Shown here: positions 1 through 5,945 of the stretch, one piece after another
Position numbering within the stretch: position 1 is the stretch's first letter
How the letters are laid out: the number at the start of each line of letters is the position of its first letter
From: Actinomycetota bacterium
GTDB lineage: Bacteria; Actinomycetota; Actinomycetes; Nanopelagicales; Nanopelagicaceae
Direction: 5' to 3'
Length of the DNA: 6,456 nt
NCBI GenBank assembly: GCA_009699645.1
Contig: WLNU01000060.1
Location: forward strand, 1-6,456
Program-made: the position numbers and the translations under genes
The notes under the pieces: model-generated
The model's input: only the letters and a program-made list of their open reading frames with translations
Database searches by the model: none
Told to the model about the DNA's origin: nothing

Positions 1-439
1 CCAGTTAAACGTAGGTGGAAACATGGATTTCAAGAACATGCTCGAGCGTGATCGTCTTGAATCCAAAAAGATTTCAAAGACTAACTCGGTTACATCTCAG
101 TTAGACCATGACATGGGAGATAAGAATGTTCACATCGGACCTTCTGACTACATTCCATGGCTAGATGATCGCAAGTGGGCCTACGTTCGCCTCGAAGGCC
201 GCGCATTTGGTGATGTTCCACTTAACCTTGAGTACAAGTTGGAAGTATGGGATTCACCAAACTCAGCTGGTGTAATCATCGATGCGCTACGTTGCGCAAA
301 GATCGGTCTTGATCGCAAGATCGGTGGAGCACTTCTTTCACCTTCTAGCTACTTCATGAAGACGCCACCAACTCAGTACACAGATGAGGCAGCTCATCAA
401 AAGACTGAAGACTTCATTTCAGGAAAGTTAGATCGCTAG
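1..439 (+). CDS. ino1: myo-inositol-1-phosphate synthase, C-terminal part (5' end outside window)
   Basis: The enzyme converts D-glucose 6-phosphate to 1D-myo-inositol 3-phosphate with NAD+ in the cytoplasm. In actinobacteria the product feeds phosphatidylinositol and, where present, mycothiol synthesis. The reading frame is open from base 2 and shows 145 residues, against roughly 360 for the full bacterial enzyme. Visible family signatures in order are [14 protein letters not shown] at the left edge, [11 protein letters not shown] (the lysine-rich segment matching SKEISKS of the yeast enzyme), [19 protein letters not shown], and the highly conserved [19 protein letters not shown] stretch, ending in a SSYFMKTPP tail. 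An internal ATG at position 23 is not the start, because the conserved motif continues upstream of it. No disruption is visible. A strong terminator follows 21 bases after the stop. Family assignment is very secure; the organism's use of inositol is inference. Confidence 0.96.
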   Translation, partial: QLNVGGNMDFKNMLERDRLESKKISKTNSVTSQLDHDMGDKNVHIGPSDYIPWLDDRKWAYVRLEGRAFGDVPLNLEYKLEVWDSPNSAGVIIDALRCAKIGLDRKIGGALLSPSSYFMKTPPTQYTDEAAHQKTEDFISGKLDR

Positions 440-460
440 TAGGACATAGATTGCAAAGGA

Positions 461-495
461 AAGCGCCCCTGGGATAAACCCAGGGGCGCTTTTTT
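461..495 (+). terminator. Strong intrinsic terminator of ino1
   Basis: A perfect 13-bp stem (461-473 with 479-491, AAGCGCCCCTGGG and its complement) encloses a 5-base ATAAA loop, and a run of T ends at 495. It starts 21 bases after the ino1 stop. On the other strand the stem is followed by CTTTCCTTT, a looser T-rich tail, so it may also stop minus-strand transcripts arriving from the gene that ends at 519. Confidence 0.95.
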
Positions 496-518
496 AACCC
501 CTCACGGAGAGTTGAGGG

Positions 519-1097
519 TTAAATCGTCGCATCCTCAGGAGTACGACGAATATGCATCAATCCAGCTATACCCAACAAAAGGAATAGAAGTCCACCAACA
601 AAACTTGCGATTGCTGCATACCCTGCAATTACTCCAAGAGTTCCAAATGCATAGGCCTCAAGAAGCATTCCACGAAGTGTGTTGCCCATGAATAGCGTTT
701 GGCGAAGATCTCCAAATTGCTTTATTTTCTCCACATCGGTGCTTCCACCACGCACAAGGCCCATGTATGCAGAAGAGACTTCTGAATAAGTTGCAGGCTT
801 GCCCATCACGGCAATAGCCGATCCCTTCATGTGTTCCCAGATGTATAGATCTGAATAGTCACGAGCCATTTCACCATTAGTTACTTGCATGCCTTCCCAT
901 TTAAGGAGCTGATCTTTAGTCTCAGAGGGCATGCCGGCTGCATCCGGAAATGCGATATTTTGATTTTCTAACTGACTCTGCACTGAGTCATTGGCAAAGG
1001 CTGCACCAAAGTTGAGCAGTCCACTAAAGATCAAAAGTAGTGCTGCTAATCCCAGGCCGACATATGAGACAAGCTTGTCAAAAGTTCTACGTTTCAT
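519..1097 (-). CDS. Conserved actinobacterial membrane protein with two membrane segments, function unknown
   Basis: This 192-residue protein has no assigned function. An N-terminal hydrophobic segment (about residues 12-34) follows the basic start MKRRTFDK. A polar, probably external region (about 35-145) comes next, and a second hydrophobic stretch (about 148-181) ends in the basic tail MHIRRTPEDATI. The external part carries FANDSVQSQLENQNIAFP near its start and LRQTLFMGNTLRGMLLEAYAF before the second hydrophobic stretch. I recognise this pattern from a widespread actinobacterial family often mislabelled 'aromatic ring-opening dioxygenase LigA'; nothing here resembles a dioxygenase active site. 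The start is supported by a purine-rich ribosome binding site at 1105-1114. The gene lies 158 bases downstream of the small LuxR-type regulator on the same strand and converges on ino1. Regulation by that neighbour is possible but unproven. Confidence 0.85.
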   Translation of the reverse strand: MKRRTFDKLVSYVGLGLAALLLIFSGLLNFGAAFANDSVQSQLENQNIAFPDAAGMPSETKDQLLKWEGMQVTNGEMARDYSDLYIWEHMKGSAIAVMGKPATYSEVSSAYMGLVRGGSTDVEKIKQFGDLRQTLFMGNTLRGMLLEAYAFGTLGVIAGYAAIASFVGGLLFLLLGIAGLMHIRRTPEDATI

Positions 1098-1104
1098 TGT
1101 ATTT

Positions 1105-1114
1105 CTCTCTCCCT
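1105..1114 (-). promoter_or_regulatory. Ribosome binding site for the 192-residue membrane protein
   Basis: On the minus strand AGGGAGAGAG lies 7 bases before the ATG at 1097-1095. It fixes that start and marks this gene as leadered, in contrast with the apparently leaderless genes starting at 1650, 3234 and 5939. Confidence 0.65.
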
Positions 1115-1150
1115 GTTGTGCATCAAATGGTTAATCAATGCAGTTCCATG

Positions 1151-1167
1151 TCTACTCTGTGAGTAGA
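1151..1167. repeat. Perfect inverted repeat TCTACTC-TGT-GAGTAGA, possible operator
   Basis: Two 7-bp arms are separated by three bases, lying 54 bases upstream of the minus-strand gene that starts at 1097. No T run follows on either strand, so it does not look like a terminator. Its size and symmetry suit a dimeric DNA-binding protein, possibly the adjacent LuxR-type protein. Its role is inference, and a 7-bp palindrome in AT-rich intergenic DNA could be chance. Confidence 0.4.
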
Positions 1168-1187
1168 TGAGATGAGATCAAAAGTGC

Positions 1188-1228
1188 GAGGGTCAGCACT
1201 CGATGAAAATTACAGAGTGGCTACCCTC
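1188..1228 (-). terminator. Bulged hairpin after the LuxR-type gene, possible weak terminator
   Basis: Bases 1188-1201 pair with 1215-1228 as 6 bp, a bulged C, 3 bp, a bulged G and 4 bp, around a 13-base loop. Read on the minus strand it begins 27 bases after the stop of the small HTH gene and is followed by GCACTTTTG, a short T run five bases after the stem. It could weaken read-through into the membrane protein gene, or be a leader structure. The rest of the 158-base gap (1098-1255) holds the ribosome binding site and inverted repeat listed separately. I found no convincing promoter hexamers in it. Confidence 0.4.
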
Positions 1229-1255
1229 AAATAAATGTGATGTGAAGAACAAGAC

Positions 1256-1576
1256 TTAGTCAATATGGCGGTTACACATAGCTTTTCCATCGGGGCCGAC
1301 TTCCAAATGTAAGCAAGGAAGATCTAACTTGTCGAAGGCTTGATCACCATAATGTGCGCGATATGCAAGTGCTAACAGCACTCGAAGATTTGTTTGAGCA
1401 TCTGATTTAATTCCAAAAACTTGGGCACTCCGGCTTACAGTATTTTCAACGACCTTTTCACTATGCGATGTCTGCAGGGCGATGGCACTATTTGATTTTC
1501 CTTCACAGACCAACTCCAGAACCAACTGTTCAAATGGATTTAACTCTCTTGTTGAAATCGTTATATCTCTTGCCAT
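1256..1576 (-). CDS. Small LuxR/GerE-type helix-turn-helix protein with Cys/His tail
   Basis: From the chosen ATG the protein has 106 residues. Residues about 10-75 match a LuxR C-terminal DNA-binding domain: LNPFEQLVLELVCEGKSNS (the usual 'E..VL.L...G.SN..IA' pattern), then AIALQTSHSEKVVENTVSR with the recognition helix, then FGIKSDAQTNLRVLLALAYR. There is no receiver or ligand-binding domain, so it is an orphan HTH protein. The tail after residue 85 contains C88, H90, C101 and H104, a possible metal site. A longer start at 1606 (MET, 116 residues) is possible but has a weaker ribosome binding site; the chosen start has GGAGAGG 11 bases upstream (1588-1594). The frame stays open up to 1807, but that part is antisense to the crotonase gene and does not resemble this family. 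The gene is divergent from the crotonase gene with a 73-base gap, so it might regulate it. That is inference. Confidence 0.78.
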   Translation of the reverse strand: MARDITISTRELNPFEQLVLELVCEGKSNSAIALQTSHSEKVVENTVSRSAQVFGIKSDAQTNLRVLLALAYRAHYGDQAFDKLDLPCLHLEVGPDGKAMCNRHID

Positions 1577-1637
1577 GTAAATAGCCGCCTCTCCGCGTGT
1601 CTCCATTGTGCTCTTTTTATTTACGCAATTCACCCCA

Positions 1638-1643
1638 TAAGAT
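1638..1643 (+). promoter_or_regulatory. -10 element TAAGAT for a leaderless crotonase-family transcript
   Basis: TAAGAT fits the actinobacterial TANNNT -10 pattern. It ends exactly six bases before the ATG at 1650, putting transcription start at or next to the A of the start codon. No Shine-Dalgarno sequence lies upstream (GCCCGG only). No good -35 hexamer is seen. Confidence 0.6.
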
Positions 1644-1649
1644 GCCCGG

Positions 1650-2393
1650 ATGAGCGAAATCTTGGCAAAACAAGAGGAACTAGTGCTAACTCTCAGCTTA
1701 AATCGTCCAGAGAAGATGAATGCCCTAACGCGAGCTATGTATGCAGATCTGTCTAAGAGCCTCAATGATGCTGCGGGGGATTTTGGAATCCGAGCAGTAG
1801 TGCTCACAGCAGAAGGTGATCACTTCACCGCTGGCAACGACATCATGGATTTTATGAACAATCCACCAACCTCAGATGATTCAGAGGTCGCAAAGTTTTT
1901 GGCAGCAATTCTTAACTTTCCAAAGCCGTTGCTTGGCGCTGTGAAAGGAAATGCCGTTGGGGTTGGCACCACAATGTTGCTTCACTGCGATGTTGTCATC
2001 GCTGGACCGACAGCCAATTTTTCAATGCCCTTTGCATCATTAGGACTGGTTCCTGAAGCAGGATCGAGTTTCTTATTCCCACAGTTAGTTGGCTATCAAA
2101 GAGCAGCCCGCATCTTTATGACAGGTGAGAGTTTTGATGCAGATGCAGCCATTGAAATGGGATTGGTAGCAGCCAAGGATTCAGATCCACTGGCACATGC
2201 ATTAAAGATTGCCCAGCACATTGCGGAGCAACCACCTCAGGCAATCATTAATACAAAGGCTCTTTTAAAGGCAAAAAATCATGATGCCATTGCCGCGATC
2301 ATGAAGGCTGAGTTTGAGATTTTCTCAATGGCGTTGCAATCAGATGAAGCTATGGAAGCATTCATGAAGTTCATGTCTAAGAAGGGTAAGTAA
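1650..2393 (+). CDS. Crotonase-family protein, probably delta3-delta2-enoyl-CoA isomerase
   Basis: At 247 residues this is a complete single-domain crotonase. It shows LNRPEKMNAL (17-26), the first oxyanion-hole segment HFTAGND (58-64), VKGNAVGVG (98-106) for the second, and LLHCDVVIAG (110-119). The glutamates that serve enoyl-CoA hydratase appear replaced by T108 and F128. Instead E136 sits in GLVPEAGSS, the place of the catalytic glutamate in ECI2/PECI isomerases (SPEGCSS), preceded by the matching FSMPFASLG. The protein therefore probably shifts 3-enoyl-CoA to trans-2-enoyl-CoA during breakdown of unsaturated fatty acids, in the cytoplasm, rather than hydrating. Automatic labels will probably say 'enoyl-CoA hydratase'. 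The start is fixed by the -10 element just upstream. The stop abuts the ATG of the dehydrogenase, so the two are surely co-transcribed. Residue alignment was done by eye. Confidence 0.9.
   Translation: MSEILAKQEELVLTLSLNRPEKMNALTRAMYADLSKSLNDAAGDFGIRAVVLTAEGDHFTAGNDIMDFMNNPPTSDDSEVAKFLAAILNFPKPLLGAVKGNAVGVGTTMLLHCDVVIAGPTANFSMPFASLGLVPEAGSSFLFPQLVGYQRAARIFMTGESFDADAAIEMGLVAAKDSDPLAHALKIAQHIAEQPPQAIINTKALLKAKNHDAIAAIMKAEFEIFSMALQSDEAMEAFMKFMSKKGK
2382..2386 (+). promoter_or_regulatory. Ribosome binding site for the HSDL2-like dehydrogenase, inside the upstream gene
   Basis: AAGGG lies within the last codons of the isomerase gene, 7 bases before the ATG at 2394, and decides that start. Stop TAA (2391-2393) and ATG (2394-2396) are directly adjacent, favouring translational coupling. 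Confidence 0.6.
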
Positions 2394-3224
2394 ATGTCAC
2401 TTGCAGGAAAGCGTATTTTCATAACTGGCGGATCTCGTGGAATCGGACTTGCTATCGCACTTCGTGCCGCACGAGATGGCGCATCTATTGCGATTGCAGC
2501 AAAGACATCTGATCCCAATCCAAAGTTAACGGGCACAATTCACACCGCTGCGGCAGAGATCGAAGCTGCTGGCGGAAAAGCACTCGCTATTCAATGCGAT
2601 TTGCGTGATGAAGCTCAAATCGAAGCAGCAGTAGCTCAGGCTGCTGAAGCCTTTGGTGGAATCGACATTCTTATCAATAATGCAAGTGCAATTAACTTGA
2701 CCCGTACTGATCAAACTCCGGCAAAGCGCTTTGATTTGATGTTTGATGTCAATGTGCGTGGCACCTTCTTGACATCACAGGCTGCGCTGCCGCACTTACG
2801 CAAATCAGCTGCTGAGGGACGAAACCCGCACATCTTGAACCTTTCTCCACCACTTTCTATGAAGCCTGTGTGGTTTAAAAATCACGTGGCTTACACAATG
2901 GCCAAGTACGGAATGAGTATGTGTGTTCTGGGTATGGCTGAAGAGTTCAAGCGTGATGGTATTGGAGTTAACGCTCTATGGCCGCGCACAGTAATTGATA
3001 CAGCCGCCCTTCAAATGATTCCTGGAATTGATGCCGCCGCAGGTCGCACACCAGAGATTTTGGCAGATGCGGCATACATCATCTTTAATCGCGATGCCAA
3101 GGAGTGCACAGGCAATTTCTTTGTCGATGATCTTGTCTTGGCAAGTGAAGGAATCACAGACCTGGAAAAGTACTCAGTAAATCCTGGTACTAAGGATTTC
3201 CTTCTTGATTTCTTTCTAGACTAA
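2394..3224 (+). CDS. Short-chain dehydrogenase/reductase, HSDL2-like
   Basis: This is a 276-residue classical SDR with a Rossmann fold. The cofactor motif TGGSRGIG is at 11-18, D69 follows the fourth strand region, NNAS is at 95-98 (variant of NNAG), N120 is the structural asparagine and Y167-x3-K171 is the catalytic pair. The serine is in LNLSPPLSMKPVWF (S151, 16 residues before the tyrosine rather than the usual 13). That insertion, together with AYTMAKYGMSMCVLGMAEEF and VNALWPRTVIDTAA, is the signature of hydroxysteroid-dehydrogenase-like protein 2. Unlike animal HSDL2 it lacks a C-terminal SCP2 sterol-carrier domain. It should oxidise or reduce a hydroxy/keto group on a lipid or acyl substrate using NAD(P); the exact substrate is unknown. 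Fusion-tight linkage to the isomerase gene supports a role in acyl-CoA or lipid metabolism. Confidence 0.92.
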   Translation: MSLAGKRIFITGGSRGIGLAIALRAARDGASIAIAAKTSDPNPKLTGTIHTAAAEIEAAGGKALAIQCDLRDEAQIEAAVAQAAEAFGGIDILINNASAINLTRTDQTPAKRFDLMFDVNVRGTFLTSQAALPHLRKSAAEGRNPHILNLSPPLSMKPVWFKNHVAYTMAKYGMSMCVLGMAEEFKRDGIGVNALWPRTVIDTAALQMIPGIDAAAGRTPEILADAAYIIFNRDAKECTGNFFVDDLVLASEGITDLEKYSVNPGTKDFLLDFFLD

Positions 3225-3227
3225 ACT
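3222..3227 (+). promoter_or_regulatory. -10 element TAAACT for a possible leaderless CopC transcript
   Basis: TAAACT begins in the stop codon of the dehydrogenase gene and ends six bases before the ATG at 3234, the same geometry as at 1638 and 5951. The spacer AGAGAC could instead act as a weak ribosome binding site, so the CopC gene may be read both from the upstream transcript and from its own start. Confidence 0.45.
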
Positions 3228-3233
3228 AGAGAC

Positions 3234-3746
3234 ATGCGCAAAACATTAGTTTCTCTCATTATTGGGCTTCTTGCACTTCTAACGATGCCAAGCTCATTGG
3301 CTCATGTGGAGATTGTTTCTTCATTTCCTGAGAAGTTCGCAAATGTAAATCCGATCCCTACGCAGGTGTGGATTGAATTTAGTGGACAACTTCAAACTCT
3401 AGATGGAGAAGCTGTTAACTCACTTGAGGTCATCGATTCAACAGGCATTGCAGTTAACTTTGATGATCCGATTATTGAGGGCGCAAAGATTATGACGAAG
3501 ATTTCGGGACAAAGTGCACCAGGTGCTTTTACCGTTAAGTATCGAGTTGTTGGCGATGACGGACACGTGATCGAAGGGGATTACACCTTCAACGCCTCAC
3601 CTGATTATGCCGAGGCGGTTCCCACCACCACTTCTGAGGTTGAAAAGAAGACATCATTAAATGTTGGTGGCATAGTTCTGGTGTTTTTCCTTATAGTTTT
3701 TGTAGTTGGATACATCATCAAAGAGAGAAATGATAAGAAAAAGTAA
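3234..3746 (+). CDS. Membrane-anchored CopC-domain copper-binding protein
   Basis: This 170-residue exported protein has a signal peptide (MRKTLVSLIIGLLALL..., cleavage predicted after SLA at residue 23), a CopC/YcnJ-type beta-sandwich domain (about 24-120), a low-complexity linker with PTTT (about 121-142), one membrane helix (about 144-162) and a basic cytoplasmic tail (KERNDKKK). Cleavage would leave H24 as the new N-terminal residue. That histidine together with D109 and H111 in the GDDGHVIEGDYTF motif reproduces the Cu(II) site of CopC proteins. The domain would sit on the outer face of the cytoplasmic membrane and bind copper. No CopD-type membrane partner is in the window; the next gene is a nucleobase-type permease that overlaps its stop by one base (TAATG). 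The start fits the signal peptide and lies 9 bases after the dehydrogenase stop. Copper binding is inferred from family residues. Confidence 0.88.
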   Translation: MRKTLVSLIIGLLALLTMPSSLAHVEIVSSFPEKFANVNPIPTQVWIEFSGQLQTLDGEAVNSLEVIDSTGIAVNFDDPIIEGAKIMTKISGQSAPGAFTVKYRVVGDDGHVIEGDYTFNASPDYAEAVPTTTSEVEKKTSLNVGGIVLVFFLIVFVVGYIIKERNDKKK

Positions 3747-5167
3747 TGCCAGCTTTTGATCTTGAAATAAATGGCCCAAATACAATTCAGGAGTCAGAAC
3801 GTCAAGGAAATGCTAGATCTTTGTTCTGGCCGTGGGCCGGGGCAAATGTTTCACTTCTAGCGCTGTCCTATGGTTCTTTCTTTTTAGGTTTTGGAATCTC
3901 CTTTAAGCAAGCAACCTTTGCTGCCATCATCGGAACAATTGCTTCATTTCTTCTTGTGGGTATTAGTTCACTTGCAGGTAAGCGCTCAAATGCGCCAACC
4001 ATGGTTCTTGCGCGAGCATCCTTTGGAGTCAAGGGCAGCATACTCCCAGGCCTTCTCTCATACTTTATTTTCGTAGGATGGGAAACTGTTTTAGTTTCAC
4101 TTGCAACGCTTGCAACAGGAACAGTTTTTTCTCGCATTGGGGGAGTAGATCAGAATCTTGCTTTGATCCTTGGATTCGTAATTGCGGTATCACTTACTGT
4201 TTTTGGTGGAGTTCTTGGCTTTGGCATAATCATGAAGTTGCAGAAGTTATTGACGGTAATCACTGTTGCTATGACAGTTGTTTATATCGCTCTAACAATC
4301 GACACAGTTGATTGGAGGGCTGTAACAGCAATTAAAGATGGGTCGACTCAAGGTTTCATCGGAGCACTGATTTTTGGTGTGACGGGAATTGGCCTGGGCT
4401 GGGTTAATTGCGCAGCAGATTATTCTCGTTACCTTCCAAGAACCGTTTCAAGTAAAGCGGTGGTTGGATGGACTGTGTTTGGTGCTTCAGTGGTTCCCAT
4501 TGTGTTGGTTATTTATGGAGCTGCGTTGTCGGCTAGCAGTAAGGACTTAAGTGATGCGATTGCCATGGATCCCATAGGTGCTCTCACCTCACTGCTTCCA
4601 ACTTGGTTCCTGATTCCATTTGCACTCATCGCAATATTGGGATTAGTAGGTGGGGCAATCCTTGATCTTTACTCTTCAGGATTAGCACTTGTTTCAATAG
4701 GCGTGCCAATCAAAAGACATCAGGCTGCGATTATTGATGCACTGATCATGCTTGCAGGATGTATCTACATTGTGTGGGTTGCAGATAATTTCTTCTATCC
4801 ATTCCAAGGCTTCTTAATCACTCTCGGTGTGCCAGTTGCGGTATGGTCTGCGATCTTTGTCGCAGATGTCATTATGCGCAAAAGGGCTTATATTGAAAAA
4901 GACTTGTATGACGAGCAAGGAATGTATGGATCAGTCAACAAGGGATCTATTGCATTGATGTTTGTCGGAACAATTGTTGGCTGGGGGTTTGTAACAAACA
5001 CCTTTGCTTCATGGTTATCGTGGCAGGGATATTTCCTTGGAGTCATTGGTGGAAAAGAAGGAGAATGGGCTTACTCCAATATCGGAGTTATTTTTGCACT
5101 GCTTATTGGTTTCGTCGGGCACATCATCCTTGCCAGAAAAACTATTGCGAAGCAGGAGTCCTTCTAA
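3746..5167 (+). CDS. NCS1-family cytosine/purine (nucleobase) permease
   Basis: At 473 residues with about 12 hydrophobic segments this is a full-length NCS1 (nucleobase:cation symporter-1) transporter in the cytoplasmic membrane. Family signs are the N-terminal WPWAGANVSLLALSYG (28-43), GKRSNAPTMVLARASFG (78-94) after the second helix, GWETV (111-115), NCAADYSRYLP (221-231, the NCS1 hallmark) and LDLYSSGLALVSIGVPIK (307-324). Members import cytosine, purines, uracil, hydantoins or thiamine-related compounds with Na+ or H+; the substrate cannot be read from the sequence. The ATG overlaps the CopC stop (TAATG), and only a weak purine-rich AAGAAAAAG precedes it, so translation is probably coupled to CopC. 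The 3' end overlaps the converging NhaA-like gene by 26 bases, and no terminator is visible. A nutrient importer of this sort is typical of streamlined freshwater actinobacteria. Confidence 0.92.
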   Translation: MPAFDLEINGPNTIQESERQGNARSLFWPWAGANVSLLALSYGSFFLGFGISFKQATFAAIIGTIASFLLVGISSLAGKRSNAPTMVLARASFGVKGSILPGLLSYFIFVGWETVLVSLATLATGTVFSRIGGVDQNLALILGFVIAVSLTVFGGVLGFGIIMKLQKLLTVITVAMTVVYIALTIDTVDWRAVTAIKDGSTQGFIGALIFGVTGIGLGWVNCAADYSRYLPRTVSSKAVVGWTVFGASVVPIVLVIYGAALSASSKDLSDAIAMDPIGALTSLLPTWFLIPFALIAILGLVGGAILDLYSSGLALVSIGVPIKRHQAAIIDALIMLAGCIYIVWVADNFFYPFQGFLITLGVPVAVWSAIFVADVIMRKRAYIEKDLYDEQGMYGSVNKGSIALMFVGTIVGWGFVTNTFASWLSWQGYFLGVIGGKEGEWAYSNIGVIFALLIGFVGHIILARKTIAKQESF

Positions 5168-5939
5168 GCCAGATATATCCAACCAATCCCGAAAGGATTG
5201 CTGAGATAAATAATCCAAGTCGAACTTCATTGAGTTCTGCCTCGCTCTTAGCAGCGATTTCAGCGATTACTAGGGAAACTGTCATACCCATTCCTGCTAA
5301 CGCACCGACTCCTGCGATTTCCTTGATATGTAGATGAGCCTTGGCACCGAGCTTGATAGCAATCCACGCAAAGAGTGCGATACCAAGAATCTTTCCGATT
5401 CCGCGAGCAAGTACTAATGAAATCGTCGTCTGAGAGGTAAAGCTCGCTAGATCAATATTCAAGGGAATATTCACGGCAATGATCACAGGGACGATGAAGT
5501 AGGTTGAAATGGGAGTGAGAACTTTAATCGCCTGAGTCAATTGCGATTGTGTAAGTGGAAGGAGTGCTCCTAGTGCTGCAGCACCCAGTGTGGCGAGAGC
5601 TTTTTCTGGGTGTAAGTCATCTCCATAAAAGACACCAAGAACAAGCAGTGAGAACAGATCGTCAGCTATGGCCAAAGTGAGTAGGAAAACCCGTACTTGT
5701 GGTTGAACTCGCTTTCCAAGCAAAGCTAAAACGCCGATAGCCAAAGCGATGTCAGTTGGCATTGCGGTAGCCCACACATGTGAAGAAGGATTGATAGCAA
5801 GAAAAATAAGGGCGGGGAAAATCATTCCACCGAGTGCAGCAACGATTGGAACGACTGCAGACTTAAGATCTTTCAACCCATGCTTGATTTCTAGGCCGAC
5901 CAGAAAGAAAAAGATTGCGATCAGCACATCAATGAACAT
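5142..5939 (-). CDS. nhaA: Compact NhaA-type Na+/H+ antiporter lacking TM1 and a central two-helix block
   Basis: NhaA exchanges external H+ for internal Na+ across the cytoplasmic membrane. This copy has 265 residues and about 9 hydrophobic segments, against 388 residues and 12 helices in E. coli. It begins at FIDVLIAIFFFLVGLEIK, which is the second helix of E. coli NhaA. Two in-frame TAG codons lie 4-5 codons upstream, so no longer N-terminus exists here. Ion-site residues are kept: T62-D63 (E. coli T132-D133), D93-D94 (D163-D164, AIADDL) and K183 (K300, GKILG). About 40 central residues are missing, because EKALATLGAAALGALLP aligns with the SGVHATLAG segment. The pH-sensor residues are changed (see findings). 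The C-terminus GYIWLRR ends as in the family. The sequence is intact and well conserved, so it looks like a real short subfamily rather than a decaying gene. The start is supported by a -10 element at 5946-5951. Confidence 0.85.
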   Translation of the reverse strand: MFIDVLIAIFFFLVGLEIKHGLKDLKSAVVPIVAALGGMIFPALIFLAINPSSHVWATAMPTDIALAIGVLALLGKRVQPQVRVFLLTLAIADDLFSLLVLGVFYGDDLHPEKALATLGAAALGALLPLTQSQLTQAIKVLTPISTYFIVPVIIAVNIPLNIDLASFTSQTTISLVLARGIGKILGIALFAWIAIKLGAKAHLHIKEIAGVGALAGMGMTVSLVIAEIAAKSEAELNEVRLGLFISAILSGLVGYIWLRRTPASQ

Positions 5940-5945
5940 GAGGTC

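Noticed and set aside
1165..1179. Tandem GATGA-like repeat (AGATGAGATGAGATC)
   Set aside because: Only about two imperfect copies of a 5-base unit, too little to call a repeat element.
1577..1807. Upstream extension of the small HTH protein, to a 183-residue product
   Set aside because: Most of it is antisense to the start of the crotonase gene, is rich in S and R without family resemblance, and the HTH domain needs none of it. A modest extension to 1606 stays possible.
2279..2714. Minus-strand open frames opposite the isomerase and dehydrogenase genes
   Set aside because: They are antisense to complete, conserved coding sequences, and no start signals are seen.
3868..4137. Open frames on both strands inside the NCS1 permease gene (also 3891-4311 on the plus strand)
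   Set aside because: They lie wholly inside a well-conserved transporter gene, have no independent ribosome binding site, and their products resemble no protein family I know.
5004..5337. Several short frames around the permease/antiporter junction
   Set aside because: They are shadows of the two overlapping transporter genes, with compositions unlike real proteins.
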